DNA from: Mayfieldus sp963772265
GTDB taxonomy: Bacteria > Actinomycetota > Thermoleophilia > Solirubrobacterales > 70-9
Assembly: GCA_963772265.1 (NCBI GenBank)
Contig: CAVYWS010000003.1
Location: 124,001 to 188,000 of the forward strand
Reading direction: 5' to 3'
DNA: 64,000 bases
The position numbers and the translations under genes are program-made. Positions 45,725-55,773 of the stretch are shown piece after piece (position 1 is the first letter of the stretch; every line of letters starts with the position of its first letter). Below the pieces are notes generated by a model, which was given only the letters and a program-made list of their open reading frames with translations, did not search any database and had not been told where the DNA came from.

Positions 45725-46384
45725 GTGCGCGGGCTGTTCGTAACCGGCACCGGAACCGAGGTCGGAAAGACGGTCGTCGCGGCGGCGATCGCACGCACCC
45801 TGCGAACGGCGGGCGCCGTGGTGGCGGTCTTCAAGCCAGCGGTGACCGGCCTCGACGAGCCGGGCGAACCCGACCACCAGCTGCTGCGGCGAGCTTCGGC
45901 CAGCGGCCAGTCCGACGACGAGGTCGCCCCCTACCGCTACGCGCCGCCAGCCTCGCCTCACCTCGCCGCGGAGCTGGCCGGCGAGCGGATCGATCCCACC
46001 AGGCTGCTCGATGCCGCGCTGGCCGCCGAGGAGTCCGCCGACGTCGTCGTCTGCGAGGGCGTCGGTGGCCTGATGGTGCCCCTCTGCCCCGGCTATCTGG
46101 TCCGCGACCTGGTCCGCGAGCTGGCGCTTCCGCTCGTCGTCGCGGCGCCCCCCGAGCTCGGAACGATCAACCACACCCTGCTGACGCTGGAAGCGGCTCG
46201 CTCCGCCGGCCTTGAGGTCGCTGCCGTGGTACTGACCCCCTGGCCCGCAGACCCCAATCCGATCCAGAGCTCGAACCGTCGAACGCTGGAAGCCCTGGGC
46301 GGCGCGGAGGTGCGCTTGCTGCCTCAGCTCGAGCTGAGCGATCCGGGCTCGTGGCCGGCGCTCGAGATTCCGGCCGCGGCATGA
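45725..46384 (+). CDS. bioD: ATP-dependent dethiobiotin synthetase
   Basis: An intact 219-residue P-loop enzyme from GTG 45725. Motifs: GTGTEVGKT (8-16), FKPAVTGLDEPGEPDHQLL, YRYAPPASPHLAAELAG and VVCEGVGGLMVPL. It closes the ureido ring of dethiobiotin from 7,8-diaminononanoate, CO2 and ATP. It is the third gene of the coupled bioB-bioF-bioD operon. Its 3' end faces the MFS transporter gene on the other strand; the stops are 35 bases apart. Confidence 0.92.
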   Translation: MRGLFVTGTGTEVGKTVVAAAIARTLRTAGAVVAVFKPAVTGLDEPGEPDHQLLRRASASGQSDDEVAPYRYAPPASPHLAAELAGERIDPTRLLDAALAAEESADVVVCEGVGGLMVPLCPGYLVRDLVRELALPLVVAAPPELGTINHTLLTLEAARSAGLEVAAVVLTPWPADPNPIQSSNRRTLEALGGAEVRLLPQLELSDPGSWPALEIPAAA

Positions 46385-46419
46385 GGACCGGAAGGCCGCG
46401 GACGATGACCGTCCGCAGC

Positions 46420-47956
46420 TCAGACATCGGCGTGACGCGGCGACCCGAGGGCGAGCCTCCCCGGCCACCGCCGCCTCCGGCACGGCCTCGGCGCTCTCCA
46501 CCGCAGCCGTGTGCGAGTCGGGGTGCTTTGCGCGAGCGCCCCGGAGCATCGTCAGGGAGACGACGAGACCGGCGACGACCACGAACGCGGCCAACAGCAT
46601 CGCGCTTGCGAGCGCATCGATGAACATTGCACGCGCGTGCTCCGGTGCCGTCGCCAATCGGGCCGGGTCAAAGCCGGAACCAAGCTGTGCCTGGAAGATC
46701 GCGCCGGTGGCGGCGATGCCGACCGAAGCTCCGATCATGCGTGACATCTGCAGGATCCCCGAGGCGACTCCCGCCTTCTGCGCGCTCACCGCGTTCATCG
46801 CCGCCGTCGACATTGGCGACATCACCAGGGCGATCCCGGTTCCCATCAGCACGAAGGGGACGATCAGGCCGCTGTAGGTCGTGCCGGTGTCGATGCCGGC
46901 GAACAGGAACATCGCGACCGCGAGGACCGCCATGCCCACGCTCATCGGGGGTCCGGGGCCGAGGCGATCGGCGAGTCGGCCGGAGACCGGAGCGATCACG
47001 GCGATCACCATCGTCGTCGGCAGAAACCTGATTCCGGCCTCGAGGGCGCTGTAGCCGAGAACGTCCTGCATGTACAGCGCCATGAAGAAGAACGTCCCCA
47101 TCATCGCGAAGGTGATGATGAAGCTGACCAGGTTGGAGCCGATGAACTGGCGCGTCCGGAAGAGACCGAACTCGACCATCGGCGAGGACGACCGCAGCTC
47201 GATCGCGACGAACACCGCCAGGCCGACCGCCCCACCGGCGAGCAGCGAGACGATCGTCGTCGACGTCCAGCCCCAGTTGTTGCCCTCGATAAGCGCCAGC
47301 ACGATCGCGGTCAGGCTCGCCGTGAGGACGGCGACGCCCGGATAGTCGACCCGACTGCCCACGGTCTCATCGCGCGATTCGCGGACCGCGAAGACAGCGA
47401 CGAGGACCGCAGCGGCGGCGACGGGAAGGTTGATGAAGAAGATCGCGCGCCAGCTCACGTACTCGGTGAGAAAGCCGCCGACGACGGGGCCGATCGAGAG
47501 CGCCAGTGCGGAAACGCCCGCCCATGTGCCGATTGCCTTGCCCCGCTCCTCGGCCGGGAAGGCGTTGGTGATGATCGACAGCGTCGCCGGCATCATCAGG
47601 GCGGCGCCGATACCCTGGATCGCGCGGCTGGCGACCAGCATCGCGGAGTCCTGCGCGAGCCCGGCGGTGGCAGAGGTGAGCGCGAAGATGATCACGCCGG
47701 CCAGGAACATCCGCCGGCGGCCGAAGATGTCTCCGAGCCGGCCTCCGGTCGCGATCAGCACGGCGAAGGTCAGCGTGTAGCCGTTGATCGTCCATTCCAG
47801 CGACGAGATCGAGGCGTGCAGCTCGCGCTGGATCGAAGGCAGCGCGACGTTGACGACGGTGTTGTCGAGCATGACCATGAACAGCGCGAAGCACATCGCG
47901 CCGAGCGTCCACCACTTGCGGTTTCCGTCGGTGATCAGGTGCTCGTAGCGGGTCAT
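46420..47956 (-). CDS. MFS transporter, DHA2 (EmrB/QacA-like) family
   Basis: A 14-helix major facilitator: WWTLGAMCFALFMVMLDNTV with the DHA2 motif, GRLGDIFGRRRMF (motif A), RAIQGIGAALMMPATLSII, and FPAEERGKAIGTWAGVSALA (motif C region). Family role: proton-driven efflux of drugs or small molecules across the inner membrane. The open frame runs on through the antisense of bioD to 45449, which would give an implausible 835-residue protein; a single base shift near 46430 gives a TGA at 46420-46422, which I adopt. ATG 47956 overlaps the MarR stop, so expression is coupled to the regulator. Confidence 0.8.
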
Positions 47957-48519
47957 GAGCCGCGTCCTTTCTGGACGAGGTCGTGGTAGGTGGACTCGAT
48001 CTGATCGCGATCGAAGAGGGACTCGATCGCGGCGTCGAGCTTGCGTCGCTGCGCGGCGCTGAGGGTCGATGCGAAGGCCTCGAGGCCGGCGAGGCGCATC
48101 GAGACGAGCTCAGCCACGAGCTTCTCGCCCTTGGCCGTGATCGCAATCCGGCGCACGCGGCGATCCTGCTCGTCCTCGACTCGGGTGACGAGGCGCTTGC
48201 GGACCATTCCGTCGATCGCGCGACTCACCGAGGGATTCGAAAGACCGAGGTGGTCGCCGATCTCACAGATCTGGCGGGGCTCGGCGCTCTCCCCTGGCCC
48301 GGCCAGCGCAAGCAGGGTCTTGCACTGCGCCATCGTCAGGCCGCTCTCCTCCAGCGTGCGGAGCTGCTGGCCCTGGTCGAAGAGAAAGATGTGGCTGAAC
48401 AGGGCGGCGATTCGCGCCGCCGTGGAGCGGACCTCAGGCGTGGTTTGGACCTGGATCCGCTCTTCCGATGTCACTGTCGCTGGTTCCACGAAAGGCAATG
48501 TTTGCACGGATGCAACCAT
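47953..48519 (-). CDS. MarR-family transcriptional regulator
   Basis: An intact 188-residue protein. After a 35-residue leader comes the MarR winged helix: LRTLEESGLTMAQCKTLLAL, ICEIGDHLGLSNPSVSRAID (recognition helix), RKRLVTRVEDEQDRRVRRIA with the beta-wing, and a C-terminal dimer helix. MarR proteins repress efflux pumps and are released by phenolic or antibiotic ligands. It is coupled by a four-base overlap to the MFS gene and divergent from bioA over 97 bp. An upstream in-frame start at 48687 lies within bioA and is rejected. Confidence 0.88.
   Translation of the reverse strand: MVASVQTLPFVEPATVTSEERIQVQTTPEVRSTAARIAALFSHIFLFDQGQQLRTLEESGLTMAQCKTLLALAGPGESAEPRQICEIGDHLGLSNPSVSRAIDGMVRKRLVTRVEDEQDRRVRRIAITAKGEKLVAELVSMRLAGLEAFASTLSAAQRRKLDAAIESLFDRDQIESTYHDLVQKGRGS
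48502..48515. promoter_or_regulatory. TTGCA-N4-TGCAA palindrome at the marR start
   Basis: TTGCA (48502-48506), CGGA, TGCAA (48511-48515) overlap the first codons of marR, and TTGTGCAATCGCAAT follows at the divergent side. The geometry fits a MarR-type operator that could autoregulate marR-MFS and touch the bioA promoter. Based on pattern only. Confidence 0.4.
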
Positions 48520-48616
48520 TGTGCAATCGCAATAGTTGTTTGTGTGCTGCGACTCACACAGGCGTCCAGCCCAGAGCGATTTGCCGCCGCCTCGGCATCT
48601 AGCTTTCGCGGTGGCG

Positions 48617-50031
<1,415 letters not shown>

Positions 50032-50035
<4 letters not shown>

Positions 50036-50438
50036 GCGCCTGCGATCCCCGCCGCCGCCAGCGCCTCGGTGCGATCTGTGTAGGAGTGCAGCCGGGCCGG
50101 CAGGCCGTCGCGGAAACTCCCAGACCAGGTAGGTCGGTTGGTCGATCTCCATGCCGCTGTCGCGAAAGACGCCGTGTGCCCTCGCCTCGACCGCGAGCAC
50201 GTCGCCGTTCTCGTGGATCTCGATCGAACTCGACCCAGAACGACTCGAAGACGTCTGGCTCGAGCCAGCGGCGGAATGCCTCGCGGCCGCGCAGCGGCGG
50301 CTCGCCCGACTCAGGGCCACCCTGGATCCGGACCAGCTCGAAGTCCGGGTGCACGGCTTCGGAGACCGCGTCGAGGTCGCCGCGCTTCTGCGCGTCGCGC
50401 ATCGCCAGCAGGCGCCGGACATTCTCGCTCTCCGCCAC
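50032..50438 (-). CDS. SnoaL/NTF2-like protein (frameshifted)
   Basis: About 135 residues: MAESENVRRLLAMRDAQKRG, HPDFELVRIQGGPESGEPPL, RGREAFRRWLEPDVFESFWV, then after a shift near 50238 SSIEIHENGDVLAVEARAHG and VFRDSGMEIDQPTYLVWEF, and after a second shift near 50120 LHSYTDRTEALAAAGIAGA. This is the usual two-helix plus curved sheet SnoaL-like fold. Its TAG (50032-50034) overlaps the bioA stop in a convergent arrangement. The ligand is unknown. It is the fifth such gene in the window. Confidence 0.7.
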
Positions 50439-50483
50439 TGGCTCAGTATGCCGGGCGGACGCCCAGCCCCGTCGGCGGCGGCG

Positions 50484-50666
50484 CTAGTCGCCCTCGTAGG
50501 GCTCGAAGTCGGCTTTGCGGGCGCCGCAGACGGGGCAGAACCAGTCGCCGGGGATGTCTTCGAACGCGGTCCCGGCCGGAACGCCGCCATCCGGGTCGCC
50601 CTCGTCGGGGTCGTAGATGAACCCGCACGAGGTGCAGACCCAAAGCTGCTTCGTCGCTGCTTCCAC
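50484..50666 (-). CDS. rubredoxin
   Basis: An intact 60-residue rubredoxin with the four iron-binding cysteines C11-x2-C14 (CTSCGFIYDPDEGDP) and C44-x2-C47 (WFCPVCGARKADF). The family carries one Fe(Cys)4 centre and passes single electrons, often to alkane hydroxylases or in oxidative-stress pathways. Length and spacing are exactly typical. No reductase or hydroxylase is adjacent, so the partner is not in the window. Confidence 0.93.
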   Translation of the reverse strand: MEAATKQLWVCTSCGFIYDPDEGDPDGGVPAGTAFEDIPGDWFCPVCGARKADFEPYEGD

Positions 50667-50700
50667 CGCGGGCGCAGATTAGCGGGGATAGGCTGGTTTC

Positions 50701-51307
50701 GTGTCGATCGCCACGCCGCGACCCGCCGCCTCTGTGATCCCCCTGCGGCGGGGCGGCAAGCACTCGGATCGCGGGCTCGAGGTGCTGCTGCTGCGACGAT
50801 CCGATAACTCCGGGTTCATGCCAGGAGTCTGGGTCTTCCCCGGCGGCGCGGTCGACCCGACGGACGGCGAGGGTGAGGCCGGGAACCGGGCATGTGCGGT
50901 TCGCGAGCTGGCCGAGGAGGCGGGGATCGAGCTGTCCGGGCCAGACGAGCTGGTTGCCTTCTCGCACTGGATCACCCCGGAGGAGGTTCCGGTCCGCTTC
51001 GACACCCGCTTCTACCTGGCGCTGGCGCCGCCGCACTCGAGCCCCAAGGCGGACGGGTTCGAGACCACCGAAATCGCCTGGTGGGAGCCCCGCAGGGCCC
51101 TCGACGCGCACCGCGCCGGCGAGCTGGAGCTTGTCTTCCCAACCATCAAGCAGCTCGAGACCCTGCTCCCCTACGACAGCTCGGAGGAGGCGCTGGAGGC
51201 GGCCCGCGACCTGAAGGTGGAGCCGATCCTGCCGAAGGTGATCGGCGAGGGGGAAGGGCGCCGCATCGCCCTGCCCGGGCGAGCCCGGCTACCCCGAGCC
51301 CAGGTAG
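50701..51307 (+). CDS. NUDIX hydrolase (end shifted by one base)
   Basis: The Nudix box appears with an insertion after the Gly pair: FPGGAVDPTDGEGEAGNRAC, then A-V-R68-E69-L-A-E72-E73-A-G-I. The REUxEExGU core and the metal-binding glutamates are intact. The rest (VRFDTRFYLALAPPHSSPKA) resembles long Nudix proteins related to NUDT19-type CoA diphosphatases. The written frame stays open into the following gene, but one base shift near 51278 yields LPGEPGYPEPR and a TAG at 51305-51307, 11 bases before the next ATG, which I take as the true end. The substrate is unproven. Confidence 0.8.
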
Positions 51308-51318
51308 CTTTTGTGGGG

Positions 51319-52285
51319 ATGACCAGCACGCTGCCGGCCGAGGTCCAGGACGTATTCGGCCGCTTCATCACCACCGAGTTCACGACCGTCGATTCCCGCG
51401 GCCAGCCGATCGCCTGGCCGGTGACGCCCTATTACAAACCGGGCGGCGAGACGATCGACGTGACCACCGGCATCGGCTATCCCGAAGAAGGCGCTGGACG
51501 CGCGGCGCAACCCCCACGTCAGCTTGCTCTTCTCCGACCCCACCGGATCGGGCATCGGCAGCGGAATCCAGGTGCTCGTCCACGGAACCGCCGAGGTCGA
51601 CGACCAGGACCCCAAGGCGAACCGCCGGCGCTACGAGGAGGAGTCGACGGTCAAGCTCCCGGGGACCAAGGAGCTGTTGCCGCCGAAGGCGATCCGGGGC
51701 CTCTTCAGCTGGTACTTCGAGCGCATCTACATCAAGGTGCGCCCCGAGCGGGTCTTCGTCTGGCCCGACGGCGACCTCGGCGATGAGCCGAGCATCCTCG
51801 ACACCCACATCGAGGAGGTCCGCTCCGGCCATAGCGAGGAGGCCGAGGAGGAACCCGCTCCGCGGTCCGGCGGCGGGGTCGCCTGGGACGAGCGGATCGA
51901 GGAGCTGGGGCGGCGCTACGACGACGCGGTGCTCGCCTGGATGGCGCCCGACGGCTTCCCGCTCTCGGTTCGCCTTCCGGTCCGCCGCGACGACTCCAAC
52001 CGAGTGCTGCGCCTCGAAGACGAGCCTGCCGGGCTGCCGCTGCTCGAGGGCCGCGCCTGCATCACCGCCCATTCCCACCATCCCGACTTCAAGTGGCAGG
52101 AGAACTTCCAGGTCCGCGGCGACCTGATCGAAGACGCCGGCGGCTGGGCGCTGGTCCCCCACCGCCTGGTCGGGGGCTTCGAGCTGCCCGACGAGGGCGT
52201 CATGGCCGGCTACCGGCGCAACTTCGGCAAATCGGTTCGCTTCTACCGCACCCGGCGCCGCTACCTGAAGGAAAAGCGGCCTTAG
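51319..52285 (+). CDS. pyridoxamine 5'-phosphate oxidase-like FMN/F420-binding split-barrel protein (one frameshift)
   Basis: The N-terminal half is the split-barrel domain: QDVFGRFITTEFTTVDSRGQ, AWPVTPYYKPGGETIDVTTG, then after a shift near 51488 ALDARRNPHVSLLFSDPTGS and VLVHGTAEVDDQDPKANRRR. A charged linker (SGHSEEAEEEPAP) leads to a second, barrel-like half (AVLAWMAPDGFPLSVRLPVR, LVPHRLVGGFELPDEG). Actinobacterial members bind FMN, F420 or haem-like cofactors; which applies is unclear. It follows the NUDIX gene by 11 bases and is probably co-transcribed. Confidence 0.7.
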
Positions 52286-52289
52286 CCGT

Positions 52290-52976
52290 CTAGCCGGCGT
52301 TTGGGAAGGGCTCGAGCCCGGCGTGCCAGGGCCCGGCCGGGTAGGTCTGGATCCCGTGCTCGTCCATCTCGGTGCGGACGCGGCGGAAAAGCTGCCCGGC
52401 GTTGTGCAGCGACTCGCGCAGCTCGCGCTCGCTGCGCTCCCGCAGCCTCCACAGGAACCAGAGCTGGCGATCGTTGACCCCGAAGTCGATCTCGTTGGAG
52501 ATCGTCGTCACCCAGCCCAGAAATGCGGGGCTGAACAGCTCCCGCAGCGCCACCGGGTCGTACTCGCTCGGGACCGTGGCGAGGAAGCGGCGGTTGAAGT
52601 CGATCGACTCGAACTCGACCTTGCGGGCGGTGTGCTTGGTGACGAATTCGTCCGGCCGAGCCTCGATCGACTCGACGTTGAAGGCCGGCATCACCTTCGC
52701 CAGGTCGGGCATGTGCGCCTTGGCGAGCACCGCTCTCGGAACCACTGACTTGCTGAACAGCCCGCCCTCTTCGTGCTCGTCGGCGTCGCAGGAGGAGCCC
52801 CAGAACTCGCGCTCGGGGTCGAGCTGGCCGGTGAGGCGGTTGGTGCCGCCCACGCACAGCGCAACCGGCCCGTCCTTGGGGTTGATCCCGCCCACGGGCT
52901 CGTAGCGCAGATCGTTGCGTTCGGCATAGGACTGAACGATCCCCGCCCAGTCGCCGGCGTCCTGCTTGGCGCTCAC
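52290..52976 (-). CDS. hypothetical cytoplasmic protein
   Basis: An intact 228-residue protein with no signal peptide or membrane helix. It begins SAKQDAGDWAGIVQSYAERN, has a central GTNRLTGQLDPEREFWGSSC, and a C-terminal FESIDFNRRFLATVPSEYDP that recalls the E-S-x-D-F-N-R-R-F strand of several uncharacterised actinobacterial proteins (possibly DUF3137-like). I cannot assign a function. The C-terminal half is helical and charged (RLRERSERELRESLHNAGQL). It is convergent with the split-barrel gene, with four bases between the two ends. Confidence 0.6.
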   Translation of the reverse strand: MSAKQDAGDWAGIVQSYAERNDLRYEPVGGINPKDGPVALCVGGTNRLTGQLDPEREFWGSSCDADEHEEGGLFSKSVVPRAVLAKAHMPDLAKVMPAFNVESIEARPDEFVTKHTARKVEFESIDFNRRFLATVPSEYDPVALRELFSPAFLGWVTTISNEIDFGVNDRQLWFLWRLRERSERELRESLHNAGQLFRRVRTEMDEHGIQTYPAGPWHAGLEPFPNAG

Positions 52977-53015
52977 GCCCCGGATCGTATTGAGGGGAGA
53001 GGAGCGCGCCGGTGC

Positions 53016-54444
53016 TTACGGGTCGGCAAAGATCTGCGGGGCGTGCTCGCCGCCGAATTCGGAGGGGAAGTTCGGCTGCACCCAGCAGGGCGCTGTGTCC
53101 GGGGTGGCGGCGTCGGCGGAGATCTCGCCGCTGTTGGTGCAGTCGAACTCGGGAGGAATCCCGTGCGAGGCGGAGCCCGCGCTGTTGATGATCAGCGGGG
53201 CCAAGTAGCCGTTGCCGCGGTTGGTGTCCAGTCGGTTGGGATAGATCGAGAGGGTCTCGGCGCTTGTGTATCCAAGCTGGCGCAGGAAGTGGCGTGGCGC
53301 TGGCTCGTCCGGATCATGGGGCAGGGTGCCGCCGAGAGCCGCCGGCGGGTTGGTCATCCAGTCGGCGACGTTCGACTTGTAGGCGTTGACGTAGCGGACC
53401 ACCGGGTTGAAGTTGGCAAGGAACGGGTCGAGGGCCGCCAGCACCGGCCGCAGCGCGTGCAGGGTGCTCTGCAGCGCCGGCAGGCCGGTGTCGGAGGCCT
53501 TCAGCAGCGGCTTCAGGTGAATGAACAGGCCGCGCAGGTGCGGCGAGAGGCGCCGCACCTTCTTCAGGGTCGGGGTCAGGTCGCGGGCCACGGGCTTCAG
53601 GTCCTTGACCAGCGGCTCGGTGTCGTCGGCGAACGTTGCCAGCCGGTTGAGGGTGAGGCGGGTCTGGTTGTTGAAGGTCGGGAAGATGTGGATCACGTCG
53701 GCGAGGGCGCGGTCGCGGGACGCGATCGCGGCGAAGGTCGTGTTGGAGTTCTGGATCGCCCCGGCCAGGTCGCCGTCGCGGGCGCTGAGCGATTCGAAGA
53801 CCTGCCCGGTGTCGCGGACCAGCCCCTGCAGCGAGCGCTGCTGGTGGTGCAGGATCGCAAGGATGTGGCTGGCGTCGTCGACGAACGGGCCGAGGTTGCC
53901 GAAGGCGTCGTTGAGATCCTGGCCGCGGCCGTTGACCGCGATCGCCGAGTTCTGCATCCAGGTTCGGAACGCCCTGCGGGTCTTCGGGTCCAGCGCCTGG
54001 AAGATCTCGTCGATCTGGGTCGAGTCGACGGTGTGGGTCAGGGACAGGTGGCCTCCGTCGGGCAGCTTCGGCGCGCTCTTGGTTCCGCCGGTCAGCTCGA
54101 TGAAGGTCTCGCCGAGCAGCGTCTTCTGGCGCAGGATCGCCCTGGTGTCGGAGGGGATCGGTGCGAACTTCGGGATCGACCTCTACCTTGACCTCGGTCG
54201 CGTTGCCCTTGTCGGGCAGGGAGAGCGAGGCGACCTTGCCGACGCTGACCCCGCCGATTCGCACGTCGGACTCCTTGGCCAGGGTCACCGCCTCGGGGAA
54301 GTCGGCGGTGAACTCGTACTTCTTCGCCTCGAACGGGGTCGGGCCGCCGAAGGTGACCCAGAGGAAGAGCAGCAGGCCGAAGCAGGACAGCGCGAAGCCG
54401 ACGGCGATCAGAATCCTGGCTATCGAAGGGGCTTGTTTTTGCAT
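53016..54444 (-). CDS. MCE family protein, sixth gene of the Mce operon (one frameshift)
   Basis: One N-terminal membrane helix (ILIAVGFALSCFGLLLFLWV) precedes the MlaD/MCE domain (FTADFPEAVTLAKESDVRIG, GVSVGKVASLSLPDKGNATE), then a long helical region (LTRLTLNR-type; LVKDLKPVARDLTPTLKKVR) and a Cys-containing C-terminus. Mce proteins form periplasmic or cell-wall tubes that pass lipids or sterols to an ABC transporter in the inner membrane. A shift near 54178 separates the MCE domain from the helical part. It is the last gene of a co-directional block of six. Confidence 0.8.
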
Positions 54445-54453
54445 ACTCAGCCC

Positions 54454-55773
54454 TTAAGGGCAGGCCCCTCCCGGGCCGAACAGTGATGAGAAAGGCGTGA
54501 TGATCGGCTGCAGCGGCGTCCCGGCCAGAAGTTGGGCGGCCGAGGAGCAGGTCATGGTCAGATAGATGCGGCGGTAGAAGCCGTGCGCGTCGCCGGCCTG
54601 GAAGACGCTGTTGGCGTCGTGGCCGAGCCAGGCGAGCCAGTAGAGATATCCCTCGTCGCGGCCGGAGGTGCCGGGAGAAAGCGCATCTTCAGCACCCCTC
54701 GGGTTGTAGGCGGCCATATTGCCGAGGCGATTGATGATCGTCCCAATGTCTGTGAGTCGAGGCGTAGCGTCGGCGAGGTTGGCGGCCGCCGGCTTCAGCT
54801 CGCGCACCGGCGCCCGCGCAGCCCGCACGAAGGGCCGGATCTGGTCGCGAACGGCGGGCTTGGTCTCCGAGACGCGGCGGACCGAGGCGTTGAGGCGGTC
54901 GAGGTTGCGGGCGAAGGGCCGCAGGTTGTTGAAGGTCGGGCCGAGCAGGCGCGCGAAGGGCGCCGTCTTGTCGAGTGTGTCGTGGGCGGTGGCAAGGGTT
55001 CCCGGCAGCAGCTGGACGGTGCGCTGGACGTTGGCGTCCTGGCGCGCAATCGCCCCCAGCGCCGCGTTGGATGAGTCGACCAGTGCCGCCAGCTCGTCGC
55101 CGTGCTGGCCGATCGTCCCGGTCAGGACGTTGAGGTTGTGGACCAGGTCGGCGAGGTTGTGGCGCCGGGTCGCGACCTCGCGGTTGAGCTGCGCCAGCTC
55201 CCGGTTGATCGGCCCGAGCCCGCCGAGGACGCGGCCGAGGTTGCGTGACTGCCCCTTCAGCCCCTGGCCGACACCGACGATCAGCGTCCGCAGGTAGGCC
55301 TGGGTGTCGGAGTCGAGCGCCTGCAGGATCTCGTCGAGATTGACCTCCGGCGCGGTGTTGGCGAGCGGAATTGTGTCGCCGTCGTCGAACTTTCCCGCCG
55401 ACTTGGTCCCCGGGTCGAGTTCGATGAAGACGTCCTGAAGTCCGGTACGGGGTCGGATCATGGCCGTCGCGTTGCGGTAGATCGGCAGGAACTTGCGCTC
55501 GATGTCCATCGTCACGACGGCCTTGCCGTTCGCCAGCTGGACCTTTGAGATGTCGCCGATCTTGACCCCGGCGACGACGACGGTCTGTCCCTGCCCCGGG
55601 GTGACCGCCTGGGCGGTCTCGAACTCGGCCTTGAGTTCGAACGGCTTCTCCTCGAGGACCGGGATCCGCAGGCGCTGCTGCTGCAGAAGCACGTAGACGG
55701 TCAGCAGGGCAACGGCGCAGAGGCCGGCCACGGCAAGGAAATCGCGTAGGTGCTTGCGGATCGCGGCGCTCAT
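54454..55773 (-). CDS. MCE family protein, fifth gene of the Mce operon
   Basis: An intact 439-residue protein with N-terminal anchor (FLAVAGLCAVALLTVYVLL), the MCE domain (FELKAEFETAQAVTPGQGQT, VVVAGVKIGDISKVQLANGK) and helical repeats (GQHGDELAALVDSSNAALGA, RPFARNLDRLNASVRRV). It ends with a Cys/Pro tail (TMTCSSAAQLLAGTPLQP). The preceding stop is immediately adjacent to its ATG and the next gene starts nine bases after its stop, so expression is tightly linked. Substrate probably a lipid; unproven. Confidence 0.85.
   Translation of the reverse strand: MSAAIRKHLRDFLAVAGLCAVALLTVYVLLQQQRLRIPVLEEKPFELKAEFETAQAVTPGQGQTVVVAGVKIGDISKVQLANGKAVVTMDIERKFLPIYRNATAMIRPRTGLQDVFIELDPGTKSAGKFDDGDTIPLANTAPEVNLDEILQALDSDTQAYLRTLIVGVGQGLKGQSRNLGRVLGGLGPINRELAQLNREVATRRHNLADLVHNLNVLTGTIGQHGDELAALVDSSNAALGAIARQDANVQRTVQLLPGTLATAHDTLDKTAPFARLLGPTFNNLRPFARNLDRLNASVRRVSETKPAVRDQIRPFVRAARAPVRELKPAAANLADATPRLTDIGTIINRLGNMAAYNPRGAEDALSPGTSGRDEGYLYWLAWLGHDANSVFQAGDAHGFYRRIYLTMTCSSAAQLLAGTPLQPIITPFSSLFGPGGACP

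Noticed and set aside
45449..47956. An 835-residue MFS transporter with a long C-terminal extension
   Set aside because: The last 320 residues are exactly antisense to bioD and have no transporter-like composition; a one-base shift gives a normal stop at 46420.
50701..51786. A NUDIX-split-barrel fusion
   Set aside because: A single base shift gives a NUDIX stop at 51305-51307, 11 bases before a good ATG, as expected for two adjacent genes.
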